Positions 1 to 7,146 of a stretch of DNA of 14,387 nt are shown one piece after another. Made by a program: the position numbers and the translations under genes. The DNA comes from Caulobacteraceae bacterium (GTDB lineage: Bacteria; Pseudomonadota; Alphaproteobacteria; Caulobacterales; Caulobacteraceae). The notes beneath the pieces are model-generated. The model worked only from the letters and a program-made list of their open reading frames with translations. It had not been told where the DNA came from and did no database searches. The stretch covers positions 1 to 14,387 of the forward strand of contig JAQGII010000393.1 in assembly GCA_028291305.1 (NCBI GenBank), written 5' to 3'. The stretch's first letter is position 1. Each line of letters opens with the position of its first letter.

Positions 1-2523
1 ATCGGCGGCAACGCCATCGGCGGCACCTCCGGTTCGGCCGCCACCACCGGCGTCAACATCGAAGACCTGGCCTTCCAGAAGCGCAACGCCAACGGCCTGG
101 AAACCGGCTCCGGCTCCCCCGTCCCGCTGCTCTATGACCTGGACCGCGTCGAAGTGCTGCGCGGCCCGCAGGGCACCCTGTACGGCGGCTCGTCGGAAGG
201 CGGCACCCTGCGCTTCATCACCCCGCAGCCCAGCCTGACCACCTACTCCGGCACCATGCGCGCCGGCGTCAGCACCCTGCTCAACGGCGGCATCGGCAAC
301 GAAGAAGGCGTCGCCCTCGGCGGCCCGATCGTGCGCGACAAGCTTGGCTTCCGCATCGCCGGATTCCGCCAGGATCGTCCGGGCTGGGTCAACAGCTATT
401 CGGAATTCGACGGCCACCAGTTCGCCTCGCAGATCAACAAGGGCAGCGACTACAACCTGCGCGGCAGCCTGCTGTGGCAGATCACGCCGGACTTCAAGGC
501 GACGCTCAGTGTCATCCACCAGATGAACTACGATCAGGACGGCTCGACTGTCCGCACCTCGTCCGGCGCCGCCACCATCGCCCTGCGCACCCTGGTCAAC
601 ACCGGCACGGTCAACGGCGTCCGCTTCTCGTTCCCTGCCACCGTGTTCGGCGGCTACACCATCCCGGCGCAGACCTGGTTCAGTGGCGTCAACGGCAACA
701 GCAACGGCCTGTATCTGACGTCGACCAACGTCCAGTACCAGCCCTCGCCGCGCCGGACGATCTTCACCACGCCCAGCCTGGTGCTCGACTACAACTGGGG
801 CGACAAGCTCGATTTCAAGTCGATCACCGCCTACACCGACGACCGCACCAGCGGCTGGACCTTCGGCGGCGGCGGCGCCATGCGCACCAGCGTGCTGCCC
901 AACCTGACCAACCAGGCCTGTCCGACGGGCCAGGGCCAGGTGGTTCCGATCCTGTCCGGCCCCAACGGTTGCCAGCTCGGGCCGCAATACGCCCAGCTCG
1001 CGGCCAACGGCCAGACCATGTTCGTCGGCCAGCAGGGCCTGCAGGTCGCCGGCCCGGCCAATGTGTTCGGCCTGTTCATGTTCAACAACCGGCGCGGCCA
1101 GACCACCCAGGAATTCCGGGTGTCGACGATCGATCCGACATGGAAGCTGCAGGTCGTGGCGGGCGCGTTCATCGAGCACGCGCACAACCACATCAACGTG
1201 GGCTCCAACTGGAACGAAACCCTGATCGCCCAGCAGATGCGGGGCGTGAACGAAGGCTACTTCGCCGGGGGCGAAACCGGCGTGCCGGTCATGCAGGTGC
1301 CCGGCAACATTGCGGTGGACGTATCCACGCGTAACATCGACATCGTCGAAGACGAACTGTCGGGCTTCGGCGAGGCCAACTACAACGTCACCGACAAGTT
1401 CAAGCTGACCGCCGGCATCCGGGTCACCCAATACCAGCAGAAGTTCGGCCAGCAGTACGGCGGCGCCGTCGCCGGGGCCCCCAACGGCTTCGTGGGCACG
1501 TCATCCAACGGCCCCGGGACGATCGAGACCAACCCCAATTCCCTGACGCCGTTCCCGACCAACTACGCCGGCTGCCCGGCCAGCGTCGCGGCCGGCGGGG
1601 CCGATCCCCTGAAATACGCCATCGCCGGGTGCCCCTATCAGTACTCGACCGGCGTGCTGAAGGAGCATCCGATCACGCCCAAGGTCGGCGCCTCCTACCA
1701 GCTGACGCCGACCGACCTGGTCTATGTGACCTACTCGGAAGGCCAGCGTCCGGGGGGCATCAACCCGCCGCCGCCGCCGACCCAGTGCGCGCAGGATCTG
1801 GCCAACCTCGGCGGCTCCGCGCCGCTGACCTACCAGCACGACACGGTGAAGAGCACCGAGGTGGGCGGCAAGTTCCGCCTGTTCGACGGCCAGGCCCAGA
1901 TCAACGCCTCGGCCTTCCACATCGAATGGAACAACGTCCAGTTCGTGGTGCCGATGATCTTCTGCGCCTTCTCCTTCATCGCCAACGCCGCCCAGGCGAC
2001 CAGCGACGGGGCCGAACTGCAGGCGACGGGCCGGCTGTGGGGCTTCACCGTCAACACCAACATCGGTTACGACAAGGCGCAGTACACCCAGAACGTGCTT
2101 GGCCCGGCGCCGCCGGCCGGCAGCGGCAAGGCCCCGGCCCTGCTCGCCCTCAAGGGCGACAACCTGGGGGTGCCGGACTGGACGGCGAACGTCGGCGTGC
2201 AATACGATTGGCGCACCCTGGACCTGCCGACCTACGCCCGCTTCGACTACACCTACTCGGGCAAGTACTCCCGCGGCACGGGTGTGGGCACGACCAGCTA
2301 CAACGCCACCACCAGCCCGAACACGATCAACGGCGACGAGACGCACATCATCAACGCCCGCGCCGGGATCTACTACAAGAGCCTGGAGCTGGCGCTCTAT
2401 GTGAAGAACCTGGGCAACGCCAAGACCTGGCTCAACAAGGGTGAAGGCACCGGCAGCTACTGGTACTCCGGATCCGTCACGCCTCCGCGTCTGGTCGGCT
2501 TCCAGGCCAACTACCGCTTCTAG
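1..2523 (+). CDS. TonB-dependent outer-membrane receptor, copy 1 (5' truncated by window edge)
   Basis: Outer-membrane active transporter (plug plus 22-strand beta-barrel) that takes up a substrate using energy from TonB-ExbB-ExbD. The frame is open from base 1, so the true start lies outside the window. By alignment to the downstream paralogue, base 1 corresponds to its residue 103, so about 102 residues (signal peptide, TonB box, start of plug) are missing. Visible are the late plug (DLDRVEVLRGPQGTLYGG, around base 135-190) and a full barrel of about 790 residues ending in NYRF, the terminal aromatic expected for BAM-assembled barrels. It is closely similar to the receptor at 3242-6055 along its whole length, and its six cysteines match that copy. 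In the plug it reads NIEDL where copy 2 has YVDDV. No SusD-like or regulator gene is visible beside it. Substrate unknown. The family call is secure. Confidence 0.95.
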   Translation: MGGNAIGGTSGSAATTGVNIEDLAFQKRNANGLETGSGSPVPLLYDLDRVEVLRGPQGTLYGGSSEGGTLRFITPQPSLTTYSGTMRAGVSTLLNGGIGNEEGVALGGPIVRDKLGFRIAGFRQDRPGWVNSYSEFDGHQFASQINKGSDYNLRGSLLWQITPDFKATLSVIHQMNYDQDGSTVRTSSGAATIALRTLVNTGTVNGVRFSFPATVFGGYTIPAQTWFSGVNGNSNGLYLTSTNVQYQPSPRRTIFTTPSLVLDYNWGDKLDFKSITAYTDDRTSGWTFGGGGAMRTSVLPNLTNQACPTGQGQVVPILSGPNGCQLGPQYAQLAANGQTMFVGQQGLQVAGPANVFGLFMFNNRRGQTTQEFRVSTIDPTWKLQVVAGAFIEHAHNHINVGSNWNETLIAQQMRGVNEGYFAGGETGVPVMQVPGNIAVDVSTRNIDIVEDELSGFGEANYNVTDKFKLTAGIRVTQYQQKFGQQYGGAVAGAPNGFVGTSSNGPGTIETNPNSLTPFPTNYAGCPASVAAGGADPLKYAIAGCPYQYSTGVLKEHPITPKVGASYQLTPTDLVYVTYSEGQRPGGINPPPPPTQCAQDLANLGGSAPLTYQHDTVKSTEVGGKFRLFDGQAQINASAFHIEWNNVQFVVPMIFCAFSFIANAAQATSDGAELQATGRLWGFTVNTNIGYDKAQYTQNVLGPAPPAGSGKAPALLALKGDNLGVPDWTANVGVQYDWRTLDLPTYARFDYTYSGKYSRGTGVGTTSYNATTSPNTINGDETHIINARAGIYYKSLELALYVKNLGNAKTWLNKGEGTGSYWYSGSVTPPRLVGFQANYRF

Positions 2524-2555
2524 CGCCTGACGACCCAGAATCACTCATGGCAGGG

Positions 2556-2590
2556 AAGGGCGGGCGCCGCGGCGTCCGCCCTTTTTCTTT
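2556..2590 (+). terminator. Rho-independent terminator after receptor copy 1
   Basis: An inverted repeat 35 nt after the stop codon: left arm 2558-2566 (GGGCGGGCG) pairs with 2573-2581 with one G-T wobble, and two outer A-T pairs are possible. It is followed by TTTTTCTTT (2582-2590). The arms are GC-rich and the T tract is immediate, so this is a standard intrinsic terminator. It separates the first receptor's transcript from the second. Confidence 0.88.
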
Positions 2591-3056
2591 GTGCGACTAC
2601 GCAGGACGCTGACGCGGCAAAACCCTCGATTCTGGCCGATTATCAGCGACGGGTCGCCTTGGGCGCCTCTCAAATTGCACGCCCGCCGCCGCTCGCCGCG
2701 AAACGGGCCGCACCCGCCGGGCGAAGCCTGGTCGCCGCGTTCCGCGCATCGATGGGAATGGAGCCTGCGTCGAAGGCGCCTGCCGGCCCACGCGCCTGGA
2801 GGGATAGGCGAGTTTCCCGCCCTGGGGGGCGGTCCGGGGCGGCCCGTTTTCCATCGCCAAACCAGGCCTTGGCGGTCCCCGGAAGCTGGGCAGTAACTGT
2901 CGGAAATAAATGAAAAAATTTGCGCGAGGCAGGAACATTTGAGACGTTCGGAGTGTAGGTTCGCGTCCTTGGCCTCGCCGGCAAGGCCCCGAGTATCATT
3001 TTCGCAACATACTGGCGCAAGCAGCACGATCCGGCTGGGTTACGGGCCTCGGTTCA
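2591..3056. other. Non-coding gap between the tandem receptors, no gene seen
   Basis: About 470 nt with no convincing gene. Overlapping frames on both strands encode only Arg/Pro/Ala-rich sequence without domains or ribosome sites. An A/T-rich patch at 2901-2921 (AAATAAATGAAAAAATTT) interrupts otherwise GC-rich sequence, next to a small palindrome CAGTAACTG at 2891-2899. CGCAA motifs occur at 3003-3007 and 3016-3020, near the candidate operator of the second receptor. It could hold a distal regulatory region, an sRNA, or decayed coding sequence; nothing here decides between these. Confidence 0.5.
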
Positions 3057-3085
3057 TTGACAATCTTGCGATGTCACGCAACAAC
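3057..3085 (+). promoter_or_regulatory. Candidate housekeeping promoter for receptor copy 2
   Basis: TTGACA at 3057-3062, a 17-nt spacer, and AACAAC at 3080-3085. In Caulobacter terms this is TTGACAA-N14-GCAACAAC against TTGACGS-N(10-14)-GCTANAWC, with seven of eight -10 positions matching. Transcription would start near 3092 and give a leader of about 150 nt. Weaker alternatives are TCGACAC(3150)-N10-CCTAAACC(3167-3174) and an orphan GCTACAAA at 3208-3215, which would give shorter leaders. Confidence 0.4.
3066..3081. promoter_or_regulatory. Inverted repeat TTGCG-N6-CGCAA, possible operator
   Basis: Perfect 5-bp arms (TTGCG 3066-3070, CGCAA 3077-3081) whose centres lie 11 bp apart, one helical turn, as expected for a dimeric repressor site. 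It sits between the -35 and -10 of the candidate promoter, so a bound protein would block polymerase. Extra CGCAA copies lie upstream at 3003-3007 and 3016-3020. The regulator is unknown and none is encoded in the window. Confidence 0.35.
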
Positions 3086-3172
3086 GACTGCGTTCTGTAT
3101 ACGTCCGAAAGGATGTTCGATTATCGTCCACCGGTTCTGTAGATCCCGATCGACACCCTAGACTCGCCTAAA

Positions 3173-3197
3173 CCGGCTTCCCGCTTCGGGGCGCCGG
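3173..3197 (+). promoter_or_regulatory. Stable leader hairpin upstream of receptor copy 2
   Basis: Nested arms CCGGC (3173-3177)/GCCGG (3193-3197) and CCCG (3180-3183)/CGGG (3187-3190) close on a CTT loop, with a T-G wobble between, giving a nearly continuous 10-pair stem. There is no T tract, so it is not a terminator. It ends 44 nt before the ATG and would lie in the leader if transcription starts near 3092. It may stabilise the mRNA or be a target for post-transcriptional control; that role is inference. Confidence 0.4.
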
Positions 3198-3241
3198 CTC
3201 CCGACAAGCTACAAATAACAAGCCAACTCCATGGGGGGACT

Positions 3242-6055
3242 ATGTCCAACACGAAATTTCGTGCTGCTCTGCTCGTTTCGACGACCCTAGCAGCCGCCGG
3301 CCTGGCCACCGCCGCCTTCGCGCAAACGGCCCCCGCGCCCAACGCCAACGCCCTTGAAGAAGTGGTCGTCACCGCGACCCGCCAGACCTCGACGGTCAAC
3401 AAGGTCGCCCTGTCGGTGTCGGCCGTGACCCAGAAGTCCCTCGACCAGCAAGGCATCCGCAACGTCTCGGACCTGTCGAGCCAGGTGCCCGGCTTCACCT
3501 TCCGCACCACCGGCGGCGACAACAACCCGCAGCTGACCATCCGCGGCGTCGGCGGCAACGCCATCGGCGGCACCTCCGGTTCGGCCCCGACCACCGGCGT
3601 GTACGTCGACGACGTCGCCATGCAGAAGCGCAACGCCAATGGCCTGGTCACCGGCTCGGGCTCGCCCACGCCGCTGCTCTATGACCTCGACCGCATCGAA
3701 GTGCTGCGCGGCCCGCAGGGCACGCTGTACGGCGGCTCCTCGGAAGGCGGCACCCTGCGCTTCATCACCCCGCAGCCCAGCCTGACCACCTACAGCGGCA
3801 CGGCGCGCGTGGGCGTCAACACCGTCGCCGGCGGCGGCATGGGCAACGAAGAAGGCTTCGCCCTGGGCGGCCCGATCGTGCAGGACAAGCTCGGCTTCCG
3901 CGTCTCGGGCTTCCGCCAGGACCGCGCCGGCTGGATCAACGGCTATTCGGAATACGACGGCCACCAGTTCGCCTCGCAGATCAACAAGGGCAACGACTAC
4001 TCCCTGCGCGGCAGCGTGCTGTGGCAGGTGACGCCGGACTTCAAGGCCACCCTGACCGTGTTCAGCCAGACGAACTACGACCAGGACAGTTCGGCCGTCC
4101 GTTCGTCGTCGCCGGCGATCAACATTCCGGTGCGGACCTTCTCCAACGCCGGCACCGTCAACGGCGTGCGCTTCTCGTTCCCCGCCACCGTGTTCGGCGG
4201 CTACACCATCCCGGCGCAGACCTGGTTCAACAACCTGAACGGCACCGCCAACGGCCTGTACCTGACGTCGACCAACGTGCAGTACGTGCCGTCGCCGCGC
4301 CGCACCCAGTTCACCACCCCCAGCCTGGTGCTGGACTACAACTGGGGCGACAAGCTGGCCTTCAAGTCGATCACCTCCTACACCGACGACCGCACCAGCG
4401 GCTGGCAGTTCACCGGCGGCGGCGGCATGCGCACCAGCGTGCTGGCCAACTACACCGCCCAGCCCTGCCCCGGCGGCACGGGCCTGGTCACGCCGATCCA
4501 GACGGCCACCTGCGCCATCGCGCCGCAATACCTGCAACTGCCCGCGAATGGCGTGACGTCCTACGCCAGCGCGCCCGTCGCAGCCGTGCCCGGCCCGGCC
4601 AACGTGTTCGGCTACTTCCTCTATAACAACCGCCGCGGTCAGACGACCGAGGAGCTGCGCGTTTCGACGATCGATCCGTCGTGGAAGCTGCAGTTCGTGG
4701 CCGGCCTGTTCGTCCTGCACGAGCACAACCACGTCAACGTGGGCTCCAACTGGAACGAAACCATGACCGCCCAGCAGATGCGCGGCGTGAACGAAGGCTA
4801 CTTCGCCGGCGGCGAAACCGGCGTACCGGTCATGCAGACCCCGGGCAACAACCCCGTGGACGTGTCGACGCGGAACATCGACATCACCGAAGACGAGATC
4901 TCCGGCTTCGGCGAGGCGAACTACGCCATCACCGACAAGCTGAAGATCACCGCCGGCGTGCGCGTCACCAGCTACACGCAGAAGTTCGGCCAGCAGTACG
5001 GCGGCGCGGTCGCGGGGGCTCCCAACGGCTTCATCGGCACGTCCGATACGGGCGCCATCGAAACCAACCCCAACTCCCTGACGCCGTTCCCGCTCAACTA
5101 CGCCGGCTGCCCGAGCAGCGTCGCCGAAGGCGCGGCCAATTCGATGAAGTATGCGGTCGCCGGCTGCCCCTACCAATATTCGGCGGCGACGCTGAAGGAG
5201 CATCCGGTCACGCCTAAGGTCGGCATCTCCTACCAGCTGACCTCGGCCGACCTGCTGTACGCCACCTACTCCGAAGGCCAGCGTCCGGGTGGTGTGAACC
5301 CCCCCGTGCCGCCGGTGCAGTGCGCCCAGGACCTCGCCAACCTCGGCGTGGCCTCGTCGCCGCTGACCTACCAGCACGACACCGTGAAGAGCACCGAAGT
5401 GGGCGGCAAGTTCCGCCTGTTCAACGGCCAGGCCCAGGTCAACGCCTCGGCCTTCCACATCAGCTGGGAAGGCGTCCAGTTCGTCGTTCCGCTGCCGCTG
5501 TGCGCCTTCTCCTTCATCGCCAACGCCGCCAAGGCGAACAGCGACGGGGCGGAAATCCAGGCCACGGGCCGTCTGTGGGGCTTCACGGTCAACGGCAACC
5601 TCGGCTACGACAAGGCGGAGTACGCCGCCACCGTGCTCGGCCCCAAGAACCCGACCACGGGCGCCCAGGCCATCCTGGCCCTCAAGGGCGACAACCTGGG
5701 CATCCCGGACTGGACCGCGAACCTGGGCGTGCAATACGACTGGCGCGCCTTCGACTTCCCGGCCTACGCCCGCGTCGACTACACCTATACGGGCAAGTAC
5801 GCCCGCAACACCGGCATCGGCACGAGCAGCTACAACCCGGCCACGACGCCGAACTTCATCAACGGCGAGGCGACCAACCAGGTCAACGGCCGCATCGGCG
5901 TCTACTACAAGAGCCTGGAAATCGCGGCCTACGTGAAGAACGCCGCCAATGCCAACACCTGGGTCAACAAGAACCAGGGCGCGGGCAACTACTACTACAC
6001 CGGCAACACCCTGACGCCGCGGATCATCGGCATGCAGATGAACTACCGCTTCTAG
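3242..6055 (+). CDS. TonB-dependent outer-membrane receptor, copy 2 (complete, 937 aa)
   Basis: Complete outer-membrane TonB-dependent transporter. Residues 1-27 form a Sec signal peptide with likely cleavage after AFA (27|28). A TonB box-like stretch LEEVVVTATR lies at about 38-47. The plug follows at about 50-170, with LTIRGVGG near 98-105 and EVLRGPQGTLYGG near 153-165. The barrel runs to a terminal NYRF. Six cysteines (409, 424, 623, 642, 694, 754) are all conserved in copy 1 and probably form disulfides in surface loops. The ATG at 3242 follows a G-rich Shine-Dalgarno-like GGGGGA (3234-3239) at very short spacing, and the signal peptide begins at once, which supports this start. It lies 718 nt after copy 1 with its own terminator, so it is probably a separate transcription unit. 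There is no FecA-type signalling domain and no SusD partner. Substrate unknown; Caulobacterales carry many such receptors for carbohydrates and iron complexes. Confidence 0.97.
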   Translation: MSNTKFRAALLVSTTLAAAGLATAAFAQTAPAPNANALEEVVVTATRQTSTVNKVALSVSAVTQKSLDQQGIRNVSDLSSQVPGFTFRTTGGDNNPQLTIRGVGGNAIGGTSGSAPTTGVYVDDVAMQKRNANGLVTGSGSPTPLLYDLDRIEVLRGPQGTLYGGSSEGGTLRFITPQPSLTTYSGTARVGVNTVAGGGMGNEEGFALGGPIVQDKLGFRVSGFRQDRAGWINGYSEYDGHQFASQINKGNDYSLRGSVLWQVTPDFKATLTVFSQTNYDQDSSAVRSSSPAINIPVRTFSNAGTVNGVRFSFPATVFGGYTIPAQTWFNNLNGTANGLYLTSTNVQYVPSPRRTQFTTPSLVLDYNWGDKLAFKSITSYTDDRTSGWQFTGGGGMRTSVLANYTAQPCPGGTGLVTPIQTATCAIAPQYLQLPANGVTSYASAPVAAVPGPANVFGYFLYNNRRGQTTEELRVSTIDPSWKLQFVAGLFVLHEHNHVNVGSNWNETMTAQQMRGVNEGYFAGGETGVPVMQTPGNNPVDVSTRNIDITEDEISGFGEANYAITDKLKITAGVRVTSYTQKFGQQYGGAVAGAPNGFIGTSDTGAIETNPNSLTPFPLNYAGCPSSVAEGAANSMKYAVAGCPYQYSAATLKEHPVTPKVGISYQLTSADLLYATYSEGQRPGGVNPPVPPVQCAQDLANLGVASSPLTYQHDTVKSTEVGGKFRLFNGQAQVNASAFHISWEGVQFVVPLPLCAFSFIANAAKANSDGAEIQATGRLWGFTVNGNLGYDKAEYAATVLGPKNPTTGAQAILALKGDNLGIPDWTANLGVQYDWRAFDFPAYARVDYTYTGKYARNTGIGTSSYNPATTPNFINGEATNQVNGRIGVYYKSLEIAAYVKNAANANTWVNKNQGAGNYYYTGNTLTPRIIGMQMNYRF

Positions 6056-6082
6056 TCTCTGACCCGGAAGCTTCGGACGAGG

Positions 6083-6113
6083 GGGGCGGACGCTTAGGCG
6101 TCCGCCCCTTTTT
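6083..6113 (+). terminator. Rho-independent terminator after receptor copy 2
   Basis: An 11-bp perfect stem, GGGGCGGACGC (6083-6093) with GCGTCCGCCCC (6098-6108), closes on a TTAG loop and is followed by five T (6109-6113). It begins 27 nt after the stop codon. Its right arm is nearly the same as that of the terminator at 2556-2590, which suggests the terminator was duplicated with the gene. Confidence 0.93.
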
Positions 6114-6138
6114 CGTGGGCCCGGGGCCGGCCAGCGGC

Positions 6139-6167
6139 TTGCCCCCGGCCATGGGGCGGGCTATAGG
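6139..6167 (+). promoter_or_regulatory. Promoter of tRNA-Val
   Basis: TTGCCC (6139-6144), 17-nt spacer, TATAGG (6162-6167), which is TTGCCCC-N14-GCTATAGG in the Caulobacter housekeeping form. The predicted start near 6174 leaves a 13-nt leader before the mature tRNA 5' end at 6187, as expected for a single tRNA transcript. Confidence 0.6.
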
Positions 6168-6186
6168 CTCGCCTCCCTCAGAGGCC

Positions 6187-6261
6187 GGATGCGTAGCTCA
6201 GCGGGAGAGCACCTCGTTCACACCGAGGGGGTCACAGGTTCAATCCCTGTCGCATCCACCA
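6187..6261 (+). tRNA. tRNA-Val, anticodon CAC
   Basis: The full cloverleaf can be drawn. Acceptor GGATGCG (6187-6193) pairs with CGCATCC (6251-6257). D stem GCTC/GAGC (6196-6199/6207-6210) closes on AGCGGGA. Anticodon stem CCTCG/CGAGG (6212-6216/6224-6228) closes on loop TTCACAC, with anticodon CAC at 6219-6221, reading the valine codon GUG. T stem ACAGG/CCTGT (6234-6238/6246-6250) closes on TTCAATC. Discriminator A at 6258 is followed by an encoded CCA (6259-6261). All stems pair without mismatch. GUG is a heavily used valine codon in GC-rich genes such as those here. Confidence 0.97.
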
Positions 6262-6304
6262 CTGGCCCTCATCCCCATCCGCACAACACGCGCCTGCCGC
6301 CGGA

Positions 6305-7120
6305 TCAGAGCGGGGGGACGAGGCTCAGCGCCGCGGCGTAGAGCTCGTCGAAGCGGTCGATCAGGATGTCCCGGTCCAGCTCCGCCACCGGCACCTCGGT
6401 GTAGCCGAAACTGACCAGCACCACCGGCACGCCGGCATTGCGCGCGGCCAGGACGTCGTTGTTGCTGTCGCCCACCATCAGCGCGCGCTCGGGGCTTCCG
6501 CCGGCCATCTCGATGGTCAGCAGCAGGTGGCTGGCGTCGGGCTTGGACCGGGGGGCCATGTCGGCGCCGACGATGGCGGCGAAGCGCTTGGTCAGGTCCA
6601 GGGCGTCCAGCAGGGCCAGGGACAGGTCGGTGCGCTTGTTGGTGCATACCGCCAGGATGGCGCCCTCGGCCTCCAGCGCGTCCAGCGCCTCCGCCATGCC
6701 CTCGAACGGCGCGCTCTCATGGGCGATGCGGCCCAGATAGAGGGCGATGTAGCGTTCGAACAGGGCCGAGGCCCGCGCCGCGTCGAGCGGTTCGCCCGCC
6801 GCCGCGAAACCGCGCTCGATCATGATCTTGGCCCCGCGCCCGACCAGCGATGATGCCGCCTCCAGCGGCAGGGGCGGCAGGCCCTCCTCGGTCAGCAGGG
6901 TGTTGAGCGCCCCCATCAGGTCGGGGGCGGTGTCCACCAGGGTGCCGTCCAGGTCGAAGGCCACCACCACCTTGTCCAGGCGGCGGCCGGCGGCGGCGGA
7001 AGGGGCGGGGGAGGACGGGGGAACAGTCAGTGTCGGTCTCCGGTCGAAAGCGTCCGCCGTTTCGGCTAAATCCGGACCGAGCGCAACGGCCGAGTCGACG
7101 CCCCGTCCCCGGGGGGCCAT
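6305..7120 (-). CDS. gph: HAD-superfamily phosphoglycolate phosphatase
   Basis: Haloacid dehalogenase-type phosphatase, probably removing phosphate from 2-phosphoglycolate arising from oxidative DNA damage or metabolism. Numbered from the ATG at 7120, motif I is [10 protein letters not shown] (nucleophile D56, acid D58), motif II is the T in VCTNKRT (about 160), motif III is K193 in SKPD, and motif IV is GDSNND (D218, D222). The helical cap lies between motifs I and II. The start is uncertain. ATG 7120 has AGGGG six bases upstream, but gives a Pro/Ala-rich extension of about 50 residues that family members normally lack and that runs through the glmU promoter. An ATG at 7144 is less likely. 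The GTG codons at 6962-6970 would give a usual-sized protein of about 220 residues but lack a clear ribosome site. It is divergent to glmU and convergent with the tRNA. Gph substrate assignment in this family is tentative. Confidence 0.85.
   Translation of the reverse strand: MAPRGRGVDSAVALGPDLAETADAFDRRPTLTVPPSSPAPSAAAGRRLDKVVVAFDLDGTLVDTAPDLMGALNTLLTEEGLPPLPLEAASSLVGRGAKIMIERGFAAAGEPLDAARASALFERYIALYLGRIAHESAPFEGMAEALDALEAEGAILAVCTNKRTDLSLALLDALDLTKRFAAIVGADMAPRSKPDASHLLLTIEMAGGSPERALMVGDSNNDVLAARNAGVPVVLVSFGYTEVPVAELDRDILIDRFDELYAAALSLVPPL
7044..7072 (+). promoter_or_regulatory. Promoter of glmU-rpiA
   Basis: TCGAAA (7044-7049), 17-nt spacer, TAAATC (7067-7072). The -10 region GCTAAATC (7065-7072) matches the Caulobacter housekeeping consensus GCTANAWC at every position, with the same N14 spacing as the tRNA promoter; the -35 is weak. 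Transcription would start near 7079 and give a leader of about 68 nt. It overlaps the doubtful N-terminal extension of the divergent phosphatase, which argues for a shorter phosphatase. Confidence 0.55.
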
Positions 7121-7146
7121 GCTCGGCCCCTGAAAGAGGACCATCC

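Noticed and set aside
1501..2544. 347-aa open frame on the - strand opposite receptor copy 1
   Set aside because: The same kind of antisense shadow in GC-rich DNA; it matches the frame and composition of the 815-aa shadow over copy 2.
2545..3027. Overlapping small frames on both strands in the gap between receptors
   Set aside because: Arg/Pro-rich products, no start with a ribosome site, several frames equally open. Best taken as non-coding GC-rich sequence.
2591..3241. Cobalamin or other riboswitch in front of receptor copy 2
   Set aside because: No B12-box-like conserved segment or multi-helix arrangement could be recognised; only one simple hairpin is present.
3287..5734. 815-aa open frame on the - strand opposite receptor copy 2
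   Set aside because: Low-complexity Arg/Gly/Val/His sequence mirrors the sense gene's biased third positions. It has no domain or ribosome site, and the sense strand has a clear receptor.
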